Assembly (NCBI GenBank): GCA_039545355.1
Contig: BCJJ01000012.1
Coordinates: forward strand, 1,009,067-1,073,066
Length of the DNA stretch: 64,000 nucleotides
Direction: 5' to 3'
Source: Trichosporon coremiiforme
Lineage: Eukaryota; Basidiomycota; Tremellomycetes; Trichosporonales; Trichosporonaceae
Shown in pieces: positions 36,001 to 48,137 of this stretch (positions are counted from its first letter, which is position 1; each line of letters begins with the position of its first letter). The notes below the pieces were generated by a model. The model had not been told where the DNA came from, did not search any database, and worked only from the letters and a program-made list of their open reading frames with translations. The position numbers were made by a program, and so were the translations under genes.

Positions 36001-39000
36001 TCCTCGTTGAACGCGATCATCTTCTGCACGATTTCAGGCTCGTCGTGTATCGAGCGACAGATCAGGAGCAGGTCGTCAGGCGTGTGCTCCTGCAGGTACA
36101 CCTTCGTGAAACGGTTCAGGAAAGACTTGGGCAAACCCTTACGGCCACCACCCTGCGTGAGCGGGTTCTGGGCCGCGAAGACACGGAAGTCGGGGTGACG
36201 GTCGAAGGAACGGCCAAGCTCAGGGATATACACCGTACCACGGTGGTCGAGAACGGCGTTAAGACCCTCGAGCACAGTCTGCGAGGCGAGGTTCATCTCG
36301 TCGAGCAGGACCCAGTCGCCCTTCTGCATGGCGTCCAGGAAAGCGGCGTCGCGCCACTGGAACTCACCGGCCGCACCGCCCTCGACGGGCAGGTCGGAAC
36401 CGAACAGGTCGATAAGGTCGGTCTGGTCTGACAAGTTGATACGCTGCAGCTTAAATCCAGCAGCCTTGGCCAGAGCAGACACGAGCGAGGTCTTTCCGAC
36501 ACCAGGCGAACCCTCGAGCAGGATGGCCTTTGGCAGCTGACAGCCACGGAGGACACGCATGGCGTTGAGAGCCGTGGACGGCGCCTCGAAGCGGAACGCC
36601 TGCTCCGTCGACTCAGTCGCGTACGGGCCGCGGGGAACGGTGAAGCCACCGATGGAAATCTTATCCGGCGTGATGATGAACTCAGTCGTGCTCGCAGTGT
36701 GGTAGTCGCCGAGCGTCGCGGCCATGGTGTCGAGCTGCGCCATGCACTCTGCGCGCAGAGTAGCGATGTTGGCGAGCGACGAACCAGCGACCTGCGGAAG
36801 GGACTCGAGACCGTCGACAAAGACCATTTGGCCACCGTGGTGGAAGGCGGCAGCGACGCCAAGCGTGCCCTGGCCGAACATCTGGTTCGAGAAATTGACC
36901 CATGCCTGATGTTAGTTGAGCTACGGGAAAGTCAAACTCACCAAAATGTCACGAAGACCGAGACCGGATGAGTCGCCGATGCGCTCTCCAAACCAGTTCA
37001 TAAAGTCGAGAATGAGAGGGCCGGCGGGGTGAAGCTCCTGGTGCTTCCAGCTCTGGCCAATGATCTGGAGCAGGTCATCCCTGTTTCCGAGAGCGGGCAC
37101 CCAGATCTCGGTGAAACGGTTACGGAGCGCAGGGGACAGCTCCTTCTTACCGAAATCACCACCGGGGTTCATTGTCGCAACGACGTGGAAGCGGGGGTTG
37201 GCGACGATGGTCGCGTCGTCAATGTCAACACCGCCCTTCTCGGCGAGAACGAGAGTGCGTCCCGGCTCGAGTACAGAGTTCAGACGCTCGAGCACCGAGT
37301 CATCAGCCAGCGAAACTTCGTCGAGAAGCAGAAGGTCGCCTTCAACCATGGCGTGGATGAGAGGACCATCGACCCACTCGAAGAGTGCCGAGAGCTTCTT
37401 GACCTCGCGCTGGACACCACGAAGAGCAGCCTTGGTCGCGTCATTGGGCGCAACCTTGAGGGCGACGTTGACCGCGTTCAGCAGGTCATCGTCAGATGCG
37501 TCGGCGCTGACAGGGACTTCAAGCTCGGCCAGACGGCCGAGGACCTTGGCACGGCGCTCGTGGCGGTTACGCACAGGGCGCTGGGAACCAAGCAGGTCGG
37601 CCGTCTCCATGTTCTGGTGACAGTTGATGCCGACGAGCTTCTGCGCAAAGGCAGCAGCGAGGACCTCGCACACCGACGTCTTACCACATCCAGTCTCTCC
37701 GACAAGCAGGACGGGCTCATCATGCGCGGCGGCCGTTGAGACGAGCGCGAAGAGGCGCTGCATCGCCTTGGTCCACACCATACCAGACTGGGGTACGCTG
37801 TCAAACGGCAGGCGCTTGAACATGGCATTCTCCGGGTCAAAGATGCGGTAGATCGAGTCAATGTCGACCTTGACCTTCATGATCTTCTCGACGACTTCTC
37901 GAATAACAACCTTGTCCTCGTCGCTGCGCGCACGCTCTGCAAGCAGCATGTATCCGTCAGTCGCAAGCTGGTCGTAGCCGACTGCACCACGCTCCGCCCA
38001 ACGGAACAGGTCACGGAGGGTCGCGAACGAACTCTTGGACTCGAAGACACGGCTGGCCTGGCGGCGGTGACGAAGCTCCTCAAAGACCTGCACGATGCGC
38101 TTGGCGTATGTGGGCGCAATCGCGCAACGCTGGCAGAGAATCGTCTCGAGCTCGTCCTTCGGCACATCGTCGAAGTGCACCTCGAGAAAGCGGTTGCGGA
38201 AAGCACGGGACAGCACCTTACGGCCCGCGTAGAGCCCGGGCGGGTTCTGCGTCGCAAACAGAATGAAGTTCGGGTGCGGCTTGATAACCTCCTGCGTCTC
38301 AGGGATGACGAGCTCGCGGTTGTCGTCGAGCAGACGATTGAGCGCCTCGAGAACATCGGTCGGCGCAAGGTTAAGCTCGTCAAGCACAATCCAATGACCC
38401 TGACGGACGGCAGTAACGAGGAGACCTTCCTGGAACGTGAGGTTGCCGGTCTGGGGGTCCGTCACGTAGGTACCGAGGTACTCCTGGATGTCGGTGTGCT
38501 CGTGGTTGTTGATACGCACGAAGCGGTGACCAGTCTGGCGGGCGAGGAACTCGACGGCACTGGTCTTACCGGCGGAGGTGGGACCCTGGATGAGCACGGG
38601 GTAGCGCTTGGTAAGGATAACACGAGCGAGGTCCGACAGCTTGGCCTGGACCGAAGGGGTGATGATGTACCTGCTCTCGCCGGCGGGAGGCATGGGACCG
38701 CGCTCGAGCCAGAAGGGGCCGAAGCGGACGTAGTCGTCGGCATCGAGGTTGCCAGGCAGAGTGGGAATCTGCGCGAGGACGGCCTTCGCGTTCTTCATAG
38801 GCGCGAGGATGTGCTTCTCGAGAACGGCGTGCGCCTTCTTAGCACTCTCAGCGTCGAGGCTCATCGTGAACGCCATCAGACAACCTTCCCAGAGCCCACG
38901 GCGGAGACCGAAGATCGGCGCCGACTGGACCGCAAACATCAGCGCACGAGCGAGCGTACGCATGCTGTAATGCGGCGCGGCGTTGGAGCCGTCAACAATC

Positions 39001-41867
39001 TCCTTGGCGGCACTGAGACGCTTGAGCGTGGCGTACAGCTCCACGACGTCAAGGACGACGCCACGGTCACCCGCAGCGGCGTCACCAAGATATCCTTCAA
39101 CAATAGCAATGAGAGCCTCGCGGTCATCGTCAGGCGGCGGGACATAGAGCTCAGTGAAACGCGCGCGAAGTCCTGGAGGGAGATCCTTCTTGCCGACGTC
39201 GGTAGCCGGGTTCATACACGCGAAAAGACGGAAGTCGGGATGACGAGGAATGGGCTCAACGTCACCACGCTCAGTCAGAACAAGAGACGCAGTCGATGCC
39301 TCGAGGATGGTAGCGACAGCCTCGAGCGTCTCCTGAGATGCCAGGTTGACCTCATCGAGTAGGATCCACTCGCCATTGCGAAGCGCCTTGACAAGCGGGC
39401 CCTCGACGAAGGAGAAGACGAGCTTGCTCTTCATCTTAACGTGGTGCAGGTCGAACTCGGCAATGTCAACAAGGAGGCTCTGCCACAGGACGGCAGCACG
39501 GGCGGTCTTGTTGGCGAGCTTGCGGCGTTTCCGCGGGTCATCGTCCTTCGGCTCCTCCTTGGACTTGTTCAGCTTGTCAACTGCACGACGCGCCGAGTTC
39601 GCCCAGAGCTCCGCACAGCGCTGCCACTTGCGAGAAGACAGCGCCTTGGCGGCCATCTCAAGGTAGGTGCCGTTCTGCGCCTTGCTAACGCTGAACGTCT
39701 CAGTGAAGAGCTTCTGCCACCGGGCGTGCAGCGTGCGCGCGGCCGCCATCGCGTCGATCGGCTTGAAGCCACCAACGAGGTCCGACGTCTCGGTCTGCGT
39801 CGACAGGTTGAGGGCCGTCAGCGGCTTGCCGACCATGTTTGCGAGGTGCTGCACACTGGTCGTCTTTCCGGTACCGGTCTCACCGACAAGAAGAGTCGGC
39901 TCAGCGAGCGCCACGGCGGCAGCGATGCGCTCGAGCGTGACGAGCGAGGGGCGAGTTAGAGCGTACGGTCGGTCGTCGTCCGTCTTGCGCTTCTTCGTCG
40001 ACGCCGCCTCGAGGCCGTAGCGTCCAACGTGGATCTGCGAGGCACCCTTCTCCGCCTCGAGTCGCGGCTTTCTCGTGTCGATGAGGGAGACAGCGCGATC
40101 CAAGTCCATGCCGATGCCGCCCGCGATGGCGGCGACCATCTTGGCGCGCTTCTCGGCCGAACCAGCGCGGTTGTCTAGAGACGCGAGGAAGATGTCGGCA
40201 GCCTCGAGGAAGACCTCGTCCTGGAAGACAGCGTTGCCGAAAGCGCCGGCTCCAGACGCCTCAAGCGCAGCAAGCGAGGCGGTGGGAGGAAGGGCACGCT
40301 CAACACGAGCACACCACTTCTCCAAGTCGCGCAAGCCGATGTCGCGAGCCTTGACTTGGCCGCTAGTCTTTGCTAGCGGGCGCAAGTCGTGCCACACGCC
40401 GACAAGGGCGAGCGTGACGTTCGAGGGAAGACGCGGGAACTGAGCCGACAGGATCTCCAGAATGTCCTCGTCCGTCGGCGGGGCGAGTTGAACGTCAGCG
40501 AAGTCCTGGTGACCGAAGTATGTCGGCGGGGTGTGCGCATCAGAGCGGATAGTGCGAGTGGCGAAAACGGCGAATCCGTCGCCGGCCTCGATGTCCTCAC
40601 GGCCGGGAACCTGGAGCGCAGCGCGGCGTCCAATGCGGCCGAGGTGCAGCGACTTGGTGATGCCAGAAATCGTCACAAGCATCTCGAGCGACGCCTTGTC
40701 GATGTCCTCAAACACAACCCAGCGACCGGCGCGGACGGCCTTGGCGAGCGCACCCTCCATCCATTCGAACGTTCCCGGCTTCGTCGGGCTCGAGACGTAA
40801 GTGCCGATGAGAGACTTGACGTCGATCGTCGTGTCGGCGAGAGGAATCGTAAGGATGCGGCTGGTGGGGAGCTGGGACGGGTAGAGCGTCGTGCTGAGGT
40901 GCTGGACGATGTGCGTCTTACCGGCTGACGGCGGCGCGGTGATGAGAACCGGGACACATCTTGAGAGGTGTGGCGCGATGGCATTAATCGCACTGCTCAT
41001 CGCGACTGTGGGAACATGGATCTGGCTGACCTGCTGCGGAGCGTTCGGAGGAGGAAGATGGCGGAGGAAGAGCTTGTTACCGACGAGGGCGGTACGCGGA
41101 GAGAGATCAGCCTCGGTGAGGGAAGACTCCTCCGTCTCCTCCTGAGCGTTTTGGCTGAACTCCTTGATTCTCCGCTCCTCGAGGACAGGAAGCATCCAGC
41201 CGTCCACGAGCTCCGCTTCGACGTTGCCGTTTTGCACGTGGTAGCCGAAGAGCACCTTGACGTCGGTGTTCTCGTCTCCGACGCACGAAGCGATCATCTC
41301 AGAGCGCTTCGTCTCGCTCCAACCGCGCAGCTTGCTGAGAACCTGGATCGCAAGGAAGCGGACGGCGATATTGGCATGGCTGCGGAGCGCGTGTAGCGGG
41401 GCAGTCGGCCAGCCTAACCGCTTGGCCAGAGCGGGGTCAGCGATGAGTAGACGGTAGTAAGAGAGAAGGATCCTCTGCAGCTGGTGGTCGGAAGTCTCTG
41501 CGTTGGCAAGGGAAAGGGGAGAGTTGGGGACGAAAGCCTGGAGGTATGCGGTAATGACACTGGTTGTTAGCTCGCACACTACGCTTACAGAGCTGCAGAC
41601 TTACGGCCAAAGATCGGGGCGGGGCTCTGCAAGGTCTGAGAGTGCAGCCATCCTGTCGCCAGCATCGTTTGCGGTCTCGAGCCACCGCACGACAATATCG
41701 AGGAGCACCGGCGCGAACCTCCGGGCGACCGGAGCGATGCCACCAGGTCGAGAGGCAATGTTAGAGAGGGTGGAGAGGAGATCGGCGTCGCGCTGAGTGA
41801 TCTGAATGCCGAGGTCTTCTCCGAGTGCAGTGGCGCGCTGCTCGACGTCGATCTCGAGCGGACTCAT
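27072..41867 (-). CDS. MDN1: Midasin (Mdn1/Rea1), giant AAA+ ribosome-assembly ATPase
   Basis: Three exons (41867-41605, 41559-36942, 36905-27072) give 4,904 aa, matching yeast Rea1 (about 4,910). Six AAA+ modules show Walker A-like motifs at about 295 (PPSAGKT), 647 (GETGTGKT), 1081 (GPTSAGKT), 1376 (GETGCGKT), 1758 (GSPGVGKT) and 2061 (GDNGRGKR, the degenerate sixth). A long helical linker (about 2300-4000) is followed by a very Asp/Glu-rich region (about 4000-4580). The C-terminal MIDAS domain has the DxSxS metal motif 'DDSRSM' near 4675. Midasin uses ATP to pull Rsa4 and Ytm1 off pre-60S particles (family knowledge). The last exon is 9.8 kb with no intron. The sixth module's missing Thr after GKR is usual for a non-hydrolysing site. 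Confidence 0.97.
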
Positions 41868-42707
41868 GGGAGCCGGTTTGGGATGGGAAGTTGCGGGATT
41901 CGAACATGGTCTGAGAGGGTCAGTTGCGGATGAGACTCTGAAGCTCACGATGAAGCCTCAACCTCCGGGGAGGTGGGCCGAGACTGCTCCGAAGCAGTCC
42001 CTTGACTCATGTCTGAGAGCTCGGTGTCGGTGCTCTCGGGAACGAGTCTGAATCGCGGTCTGTCGATGCTCGGCAGGTGCGAATGTCGTCAACAAATTTC
42101 TGACCTCACAGAAACTTCAGTGAGCAGCCGGTGGAGGTCGCCTGACTACACCACGTGGGAATGAGGTTACGTGTCATTCGGCATCCTGGCCCTATCACTC
42201 AGCGTCTGATCCAAAAGCCAAGATGCGAGATGTGTGCTGACTTTTTGTGCGTTGACTTTCTCTTCATTTCAACCTCGACGTTTCCACGGCTTCTCCAAGA
42301 CCTAGCTGCACCGCTGTCAGCCTCGAAGACCGATTCGATACTGAACGACTCCTACTGACGATCCCCGCCTGTCCCCTTCTTTCCCTTCTTCCCCCTCTCG
42401 TCCAACGCATCGCGTGTGTACACTGCAGTCCGGGACTCTTCGGAGTCAGTTCACGGGCAGTAGTGAAGAAAACGGGTGCAACATCAATGGTACCTTCGGG
42501 TCGTGACGTTGTATTGACAGATCTCATGGTTTGAAACGGGCTGGTCTTCTCTTGACGCCAGCACGCCTCAGTGCACGTTGCACATTCTTCTTCCGTAGTT
42601 CTTGTGTTTCTTGATGATGAACTCTTCTACTGCTCTATGATGGTCCAAGTGCGTACTCGCGATGGACAGAATATAGCAATGTTACATTAAACCACTACGG
42701 AATCTAT
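41868..42707. promoter_or_regulatory. MDN1 promoter and NUP54/57 3' region
   Basis: 840 bp between two minus-strand genes with no convincing ORF. It contains a CACCACGTGG 10-mer about 280 bp upstream of the MDN1 start and T-rich stretches toward the nucleoporin 3' end. Confidence 0.55.
42149..42158. promoter_or_regulatory. CACCACGTGG promoter motif, copy 3
   Basis: Third exact copy of the 10-mer (others at 11404 and 24210), upstream of MDN1. Confidence 0.5.
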
Positions 42708-44487
42708 CTACCTCCCCTCGAGTGCGACGGTGCCCTTCTGCATGACATCCGCATCGAACACACCCTTGCTCGACAGCTGGCTGAGCTTGCTGAGCGCCGT
42801 CTGCTGCTGCTCGAGGACGACCGCGATCTCGGCCAGCAGCTTCTCGTCGCCGGTCCAGTCCTGGTCGCCTCTTCGGCGCAGGCGGCGGACCTCCTCGATC
42901 TGGCCCCAGAGCTCGTTCACCTGGCCAATCATGCGGCCCTTGCTCGGCGCGCGCGGCGCGGCAGTGAGGCCGACGCTGTTCTTCGTGACCAGACGCTGGC
43001 GACCGTCCAGCGTGTCCTTGACCTCCTCGAGCGTCTGCTTCATCTCACCCTCCTCTGGCCGGAACGCAGATGACTGTGCCGGCGCGAAGTTCGGCGCCTG
43101 CGCGGCCAGGTGCAGCAGACGCTGCTGAAGCTGCGCCAGGTGCTGTTGCAAAGCCTGTAGCCGCACGCTGGACGAGAGTGCCGTCTGCTGGCTCAGCTTC
43201 TGCAGCGCGGCGTTCAGCTCCTTCACGCGCTGCTGGTGCACACTCGCGAGCTGTTCTTGCGCCTGCACTCGCTTCTTCACGTCCGAGAAGCTCGTCGCCA
43301 GAACCGGAACCATGCTGAGGAGTCAGTTGTGACCATATCATACAAAACTCACCAGGAGGGGTCGGGGTTGTCTCGCACGGCACGCGCCCACTTCGCGTCG
43401 TCCGTAGCGCCCGCTGGCCGTCCGTACGCTCCCGTCGTTCCCGGCTCCACAACATTGTAGAAGAAGTACTTGAACTTGCAATCCGGGCTAGCCGGGTCCC
43501 ACGCGTTCTTGATCGCCATCATTCGCTCCTCAATCGTCGGCTCGGGCGCGACAGCCGGCTGCTGCGGCTGCTGGTTCGTGCTTCCGAAGAGACCGGGCTG
43601 CTGCGCCGAGGCACCGAGAGCATTCGGCTGCTGCGTTGTAGAGCCGAACAGGCCACCAGCCGGCTTCGGGGCACCGAAGAGGCTGCTCTGCTGCTGGTTT
43701 TGCTGCGTGTTGGCTGTTGAGCCAAAGAGACCGCCCTGCTGAGGCTGCTGCTGGGTGGTTGATCCGAAGAGACCGCCAGAAGCAGCCGGCTGCTGCGTTG
43801 TCGATCCGAACAGTCCTCCCGTCGCAGGCTTCGCCGCCGTCGATCCGAACAGACCGCCAGACGCCGGCTGAGCAGCGTTGTTGTTCGCCTGGCCGAAGAG
43901 ACCACCCGTCGTCGTCGAGGACGCAGGCTGGGAGCCGAACAGTCCCGTGCCGCCTGTCTGCTGCGCCGGCTGCGTCGTTGATCCGAAGAGGCCGCCGCCA
44001 GTGTTGGTGTTGGCGGCCGGCGTGCTAGTAGAGCCAAACAGACCACCACCTGTCGTGCCAGACTGCTGGGCGGGCTGCGACGTCGAGCCAAACAGACCGC
44101 CGCCCGTGTTCGCCGCCGGTGTCGATGTTGATCCGAACAGGCCCCCCGCGGGCTTCGCCTGCTGCTGCTGGCCAAACAGGCCGGTGCCGCCAGTGGTGGC
44201 GTTGGTGGTGTTGTTGCTCGTCGATCCAAACAGACCGCCGCTCGCCGGCTGCTGCGCCGTGGTGTTGCTGGCAGTACCAAATCCGCTGAAGCCCGTTCCC
44301 GTTCCGCTCGTGTTGGACGTGCTAGCGTTGGCAGTGTCTGCGGTCAGCATGGTAAACAATGGAATGGCGACGTACTTCCAAACAACGAGCCGGAGGCCGC
44401 AGGCTGCGCCTGGGTCTGTCCTGCGGGCGCGCCTGATGGTCAGCTCAACGTACAATATTAGCTGCACTCACCGAAGGAGAAGGCCAT
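42708..44487 (-). CDS. NUP57: FG nucleoporin Nup54/Nup57 (central channel)
   Basis: Four exons (44487-44472, 44432-44376, 44337-43353, 43314-42708) encode 554 aa. The first about 290 residues are an FG domain with 14 GLFG repeats plus one SLFG, spaced by Gln/Thr/Ala/Asn-rich linkers. Next is the conserved alpha/beta segment ('[20 protein letters not shown]', 'YGRP', 'RDNPDPS' joining across an intron to '[15 protein letters not shown]'), then a C-terminal coiled coil (about 365-550). This is the layout of Nup54 (Nup57 in budding yeast), which forms the Nsp1-Nup49-Nup57 channel trimer and binds karyopherins through its GLFG repeats (family knowledge). The first two exons are small and encode [13 protein letters not shown], a typical FG-protein start. 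It is divergent from the KH protein gene. Confidence 0.92.
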
Positions 44488-44746
44488 GGTCTGTGCCGGA
44501 GTGGTGTTGATGCGGATGGTTCTGGATCGCAATGACGCTGTTGCGGCGAGCTCACCATAGCATCCACAGAGAGAGCGACTGATTTAAGTGCCGGCGATAT
44601 TTGGGTGGAAGCCTTGTGGCGACGCCCGTGACTTCCACGTGGCATTCGCGTTTTCACACTTTCATGAGCGCTCATTCGAGTTTACATCAACGAAGGCTGT
44701 TGCCGATCGGCTTCCTTTGCACTCTACTCTCCATCCACACAGTACC
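44488..44746. promoter_or_regulatory. Divergent promoter of NUP57 and KHDC4-like gene
   Basis: A 259-bp intergenic region between two start codons, with a CACGTG E-box (in CCACGTGG) at 44636-44641. No other element is recognised. Confidence 0.55.
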
Positions 44747-46141
44747 ATGTCCGAGACCACGGAGCGCAAAAGCAGGTGGGACGCCCCTGCTTCTGGACCT
44801 ACTGGCGGTGACGCTGCCCCGGCCGCCCCTCCCGCCGGTGGCGAGGTCAAGCCCCCGTCCGCTGCCGACAATGAGGCCGCGCAGAAGGCCGCCGCCATCG
44901 CCGCCAAGATTGCGGCTTCGCTCCGACCGCCAGGATCGACCGGCTTCGAGGTTGCTCGCCGTGCCGGTGCCCCCGAGGGAGACTTTGTCAAGGACATTGA
45001 GATCAACGACCTGCGCAACCGTTACGTGCTGACGCGATCGTCGACGCAGAAGAACGTGAGTGTCGCTCTCTGCAGCTTGGGCCGAGGCATTACCATGCCA
45101 GAGCCGGCCAGCATTCGCGCTCGCCACCAGTCAGCTCGCGGACTCCCTTTCCTAGCTAACAACCAGATTCAGGATGAGACCGGCGCGAGCATCGAGACGA
45201 AGGGTGTGTGGGTTCCGGACCGCTCGCGCATGCCGCCAGGAGAGATGCCGCTGTACCTTCACATCGTGGCCAAGTCGCAGGTGATCCTCGATGCGGCGGT
45301 GGGCAAGGTGAACGAGTTGATCGACCAGGAGCTCGGCCCGCTGATCGAGGAGCGGACGCTTATTGCGCGTGCGCGTGCAACGGGCCAGCCGCTCCCGCCC
45401 GGAGTTGGCCAGAGGCAGAAGTGGCCCGAGGAGAAGCTCTTCATCGGCCTCGATCCCATCCGCAACTTCAACATCAGGGCGAAGGTCGTCGGACCCGGCG
45501 TGAGTAAAACTCTTCCGTCTCGAGTTGCGTGCAGCTGATGTCCAGGGTATGTTCGTCAAGTACATCCAGGCCGAGACCGGTGCGCGTGTGCAGATCAAGG
45601 GCCGCGGATCCGGTTTCATTGAGAACGACACTGGCCGCGAGAGCGACGAGGCGATGCACATCTCCATCGTGGCGCCGACGGACGAGCAGATCCAGCGCGC
45701 CAAGATCCTCGCCGACGACCTCCTCATGGTCCTCCGCATCGAGTACGACAAGGCCCGCGGCGTGTACCCCGCCTCTGGTGCCGGCTACGACTCCTACGGC
45801 GGCGCCGCTGTCCAGGGCGCCCACGGATACGTAAGTGGTCATGAGGTGGAGACGGCTGTACATCGGTGTGCGACAGCTGACGAACAGGACACCGCCGCCG
45901 CTGCCCAGCAGGCGAACCAGGACGCGTCGAGTGCGCCGTACTACCCGCCCGCCGAGGGGCCGGGCACGGAGCAGTGGGAGGCCTATGCCGCCTACTGGCG
46001 CGCGTATGGTTACGACGTCAACGACCCGCAGTGTGAGTACACCCTTGTCCAGCTAATTTCATGTTAGAGACGGAAGCTGACAATGCAGTCCAGGAGTGGC
46101 AGAGGAGTCAGATGGCCGCGGGGCAGCAGGCTGCCGCCTAA
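44747..46141 (+). CDS. KH-domain protein, KHDC4/BLOM7-like
   Basis: Five exons (44747-45055, 45167-45499, 45546-45830, 45888-46032, 46089-46141) encode 374 aa. The N-terminus has 'RKSRWDAP', an SF1-like motif, then an Ala-rich helix and 'EVARRAGAP'. A first KH-like unit covers 'EINDLRNRYVLTR' to 'MPLYLHIVA' (about 85-150). A second, clearer KH domain has 'KLFIGLDPIRNFNIRAKVVGPGGMFVKYIQAETGA' with the GxxG-like loop and 'IKGRGSGFIE' (about 190-280). The tail is Ala/Gln/Tyr-rich. This matches human KHDC4/BLOM7, which associates with Prp19/SNEV and influences splicing (family knowledge). All junctions preserve conserved motifs. Intron 1 is 111 nt; the others are 46-57 nt. Confidence 0.87.
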
Positions 46142-46472
46142 GCACCTGCCTGTGTGCCGACCCCCACCTCGGCACGTGCCAAAATGTGTTAGAATGTACG
46201 AGTTCCCGTAGCGACCGACCCAGACGTAGACGTATAGTGATACCTCGACACATCGTGATGTATGATTTGTTCCGATCTAAGACATTGGGTTGCATTGCAT
46301 TTCTCCGTAATGTACAGTTGGGTCGTCTAGTTCTCGGTGCGATCCCCTCTGGATCGTTCTTCTTGCCTCTAACACTCTAGTGAGGCAGGTAGGTGTAAAG
46401 TGAAAGTTCTTGACAGGTAGATTCTGGTCAGATGTTGGTTTTGGAAATGGGTAGATGTTGTGTGTTTGAGTT
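46142..46472. other. Convergent 3' region
   Basis: 331 bp between the KH protein stop and the carrier stop. It is AT-richer than its surroundings, consistent with two 3' UTRs. No RNA gene is seen. Confidence 0.55.
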
Positions 46473-48137
46473 TTACTTGAGCTCAGCAGCGGCGGCGGCA
46501 GCTGTGGCAGCAGCGACAGGCTTGCTCCTAACAATGTCGACGACGTGCCTCAGCTGCTCGAGGAAGACGAAGATGCAGATCGTGTTGGGCGTGAGACGGA
46601 TCCAGCTCGGCACCCAGCCCTTGAAGAGGAAGCCGGGTCCCTCCTTCCTGAGCGACTCGGTCAGGATGTGCATCGGTCCGAGGGGGTCGGTCGAGTGCAT
46701 GACGCGCGACTTGATCACGTCCGCCGGGGAGCAGATCGTCGTCGCGATAGTACCGGAGAGGAAGGAGGCGAGGGCGTGCAGCGGCAGTCCGTCTGTCATG
46801 CCGTAGCCGAGCAGGGCGGACTTGAACGTGTCGTAGGACACGAGCTGGGCCGAGTTCATGAGCACGCCACGGACCTGGGGTCAGCTACCCTGCAGCTTCG
46901 GCGAGCTTGAGGGGTGAGGCGCGCACAGCGAGTGAAACTGCAGCTTGTCATAGTGAAGCTGCATGCGCTGCGTCCCTCCCTCATCACACTCACAGTGTTA
47001 GGCAGCAGGCCACGGAACAGACTGCTGAAGCCCTCGACCTGGACCATCTTGTAGACGCCCTGCAGCGCGTTGCGGTAGTGCACCTGCTTCTCGGGCGGTT
47101 TCGTCGGGTCCGACACCATGCGGACGAGCACGATGTCGGCGGGGTTCCCGGCCAGACCACCGAGCGCACCCGATGACGCCGCGATACCCGTGAGCTCGAG
47201 CATGTTGAGCTTCTTCGTTCCTGCGGTGTCAGCTCAGCAAGAACAGCATTGAGCATTCTCCGAGACGATCGGACTGGGTCCCAATGCTTGGCATCAAGAA
47301 GCAGATGGGCCCCCGACTCCGCAAGCCTGCATCTCGGAGGGTCCCGATCGGAAGAGTGCGCCGTGCCGCGACCAACACCCAGATGTTGGAACCAGGCACA
47401 CCCAGAGTTTGCCGACAGACACATGCCGCCACTGCCGCCGGATGCGATTTCCGATTCTTCTCGGACCCAACAATGCTAACTCACCGTTCTTCGACAGCTG
47501 ACCCTTGATCGCATCGTACGCTCCGAAGCGCGTGAGCGAGTACGTCATCTGGCGGAACACGCTCGCCGTCAGGCCCGTGTACAGTCCGCGAATACCTGAG
47601 GTGTCAGCGTGCTGCTTATCTGTGTGGAGGAAAGGCTTAACGCCGAATGCCGGGAGATATGGCCCGGACCACCGCTGGACCGCACGCCGTTATCGCGGAC
47701 ACCTGCGGCCCGTAGAGAGACGGCCAGACTCACCCTTGTGGGACACGACGTCCTTGACTGCGCTCACGAGCGTCTGCTTGTGCTGGGCAGTCTGCATGCG
47801 CCTGGGCGTCAGTTTCGCGAAGCACATGATAACTCACACTCTCATAACGTCGAGCGGGTGCGTGCAGCATGCGGCCACTGCGGTCAGCGTTTGCCGCAGG
47901 TTGGTGACTCACTGGAGGCGGCGACACCTAGATTTCGAATCGCGGGGCGTGGGTATAGGATAGGCACGAGCACGTAGTTGAGCACGTTGAGTTATGAAGA
48001 AGCAAGGAAGCTGCGTCAGTGTCCCGATCTTCCCGAGGTATAGATTACACACCTCCTAACCTGTCCTGTCAGCTGAAGAAGAAACTGAGTAGCACTCACC
48101 AGAAAGGATACGGTTGTTTACTTTGGGCGGGCGCCAT
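46473..48137 (-). CDS. DIC1: Mitochondrial carrier, dicarboxylate (DIC1) type
   Basis: Eight exons (48137-48100, 48060-48053, 47927-47913, 47877-47838, 47801-47734, 47595-47485, 47220-46994, 46874-46473) give 302 aa, the standard carrier length. The three repeats each carry the family signature Px[DE]xx[KR]-type motif: 'THPLDVMRVRMQ', 'GNPADIVLVRM' and 'CSPADVIKSRV'. 'YPFWLGGVAAS' at the N-terminus, 'GLYTGLTASVFRQMTYSLTRFGAYD' and 'LFRGLLPNT' match the dicarboxylate/oxaloacetate-type subgroup. Such carriers exchange malate or succinate for phosphate across the inner membrane (family knowledge). Exons 2 and 3 are micro-exons of 8 and 15 nt, required to build FWLGGVAAS. Two introns exceed 110 nt (one is 264 nt). 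The exact substrate is less certain than the family. Confidence 0.9.

Noticed and set aside
41880..41990. GTTCGAATCCCGC on the minus strand looks like a tRNA B box
   Set aside because: The flanking bases cannot pair into a T stem, no A box or acceptor stem fits, and it lies just upstream of the MDN1 start.
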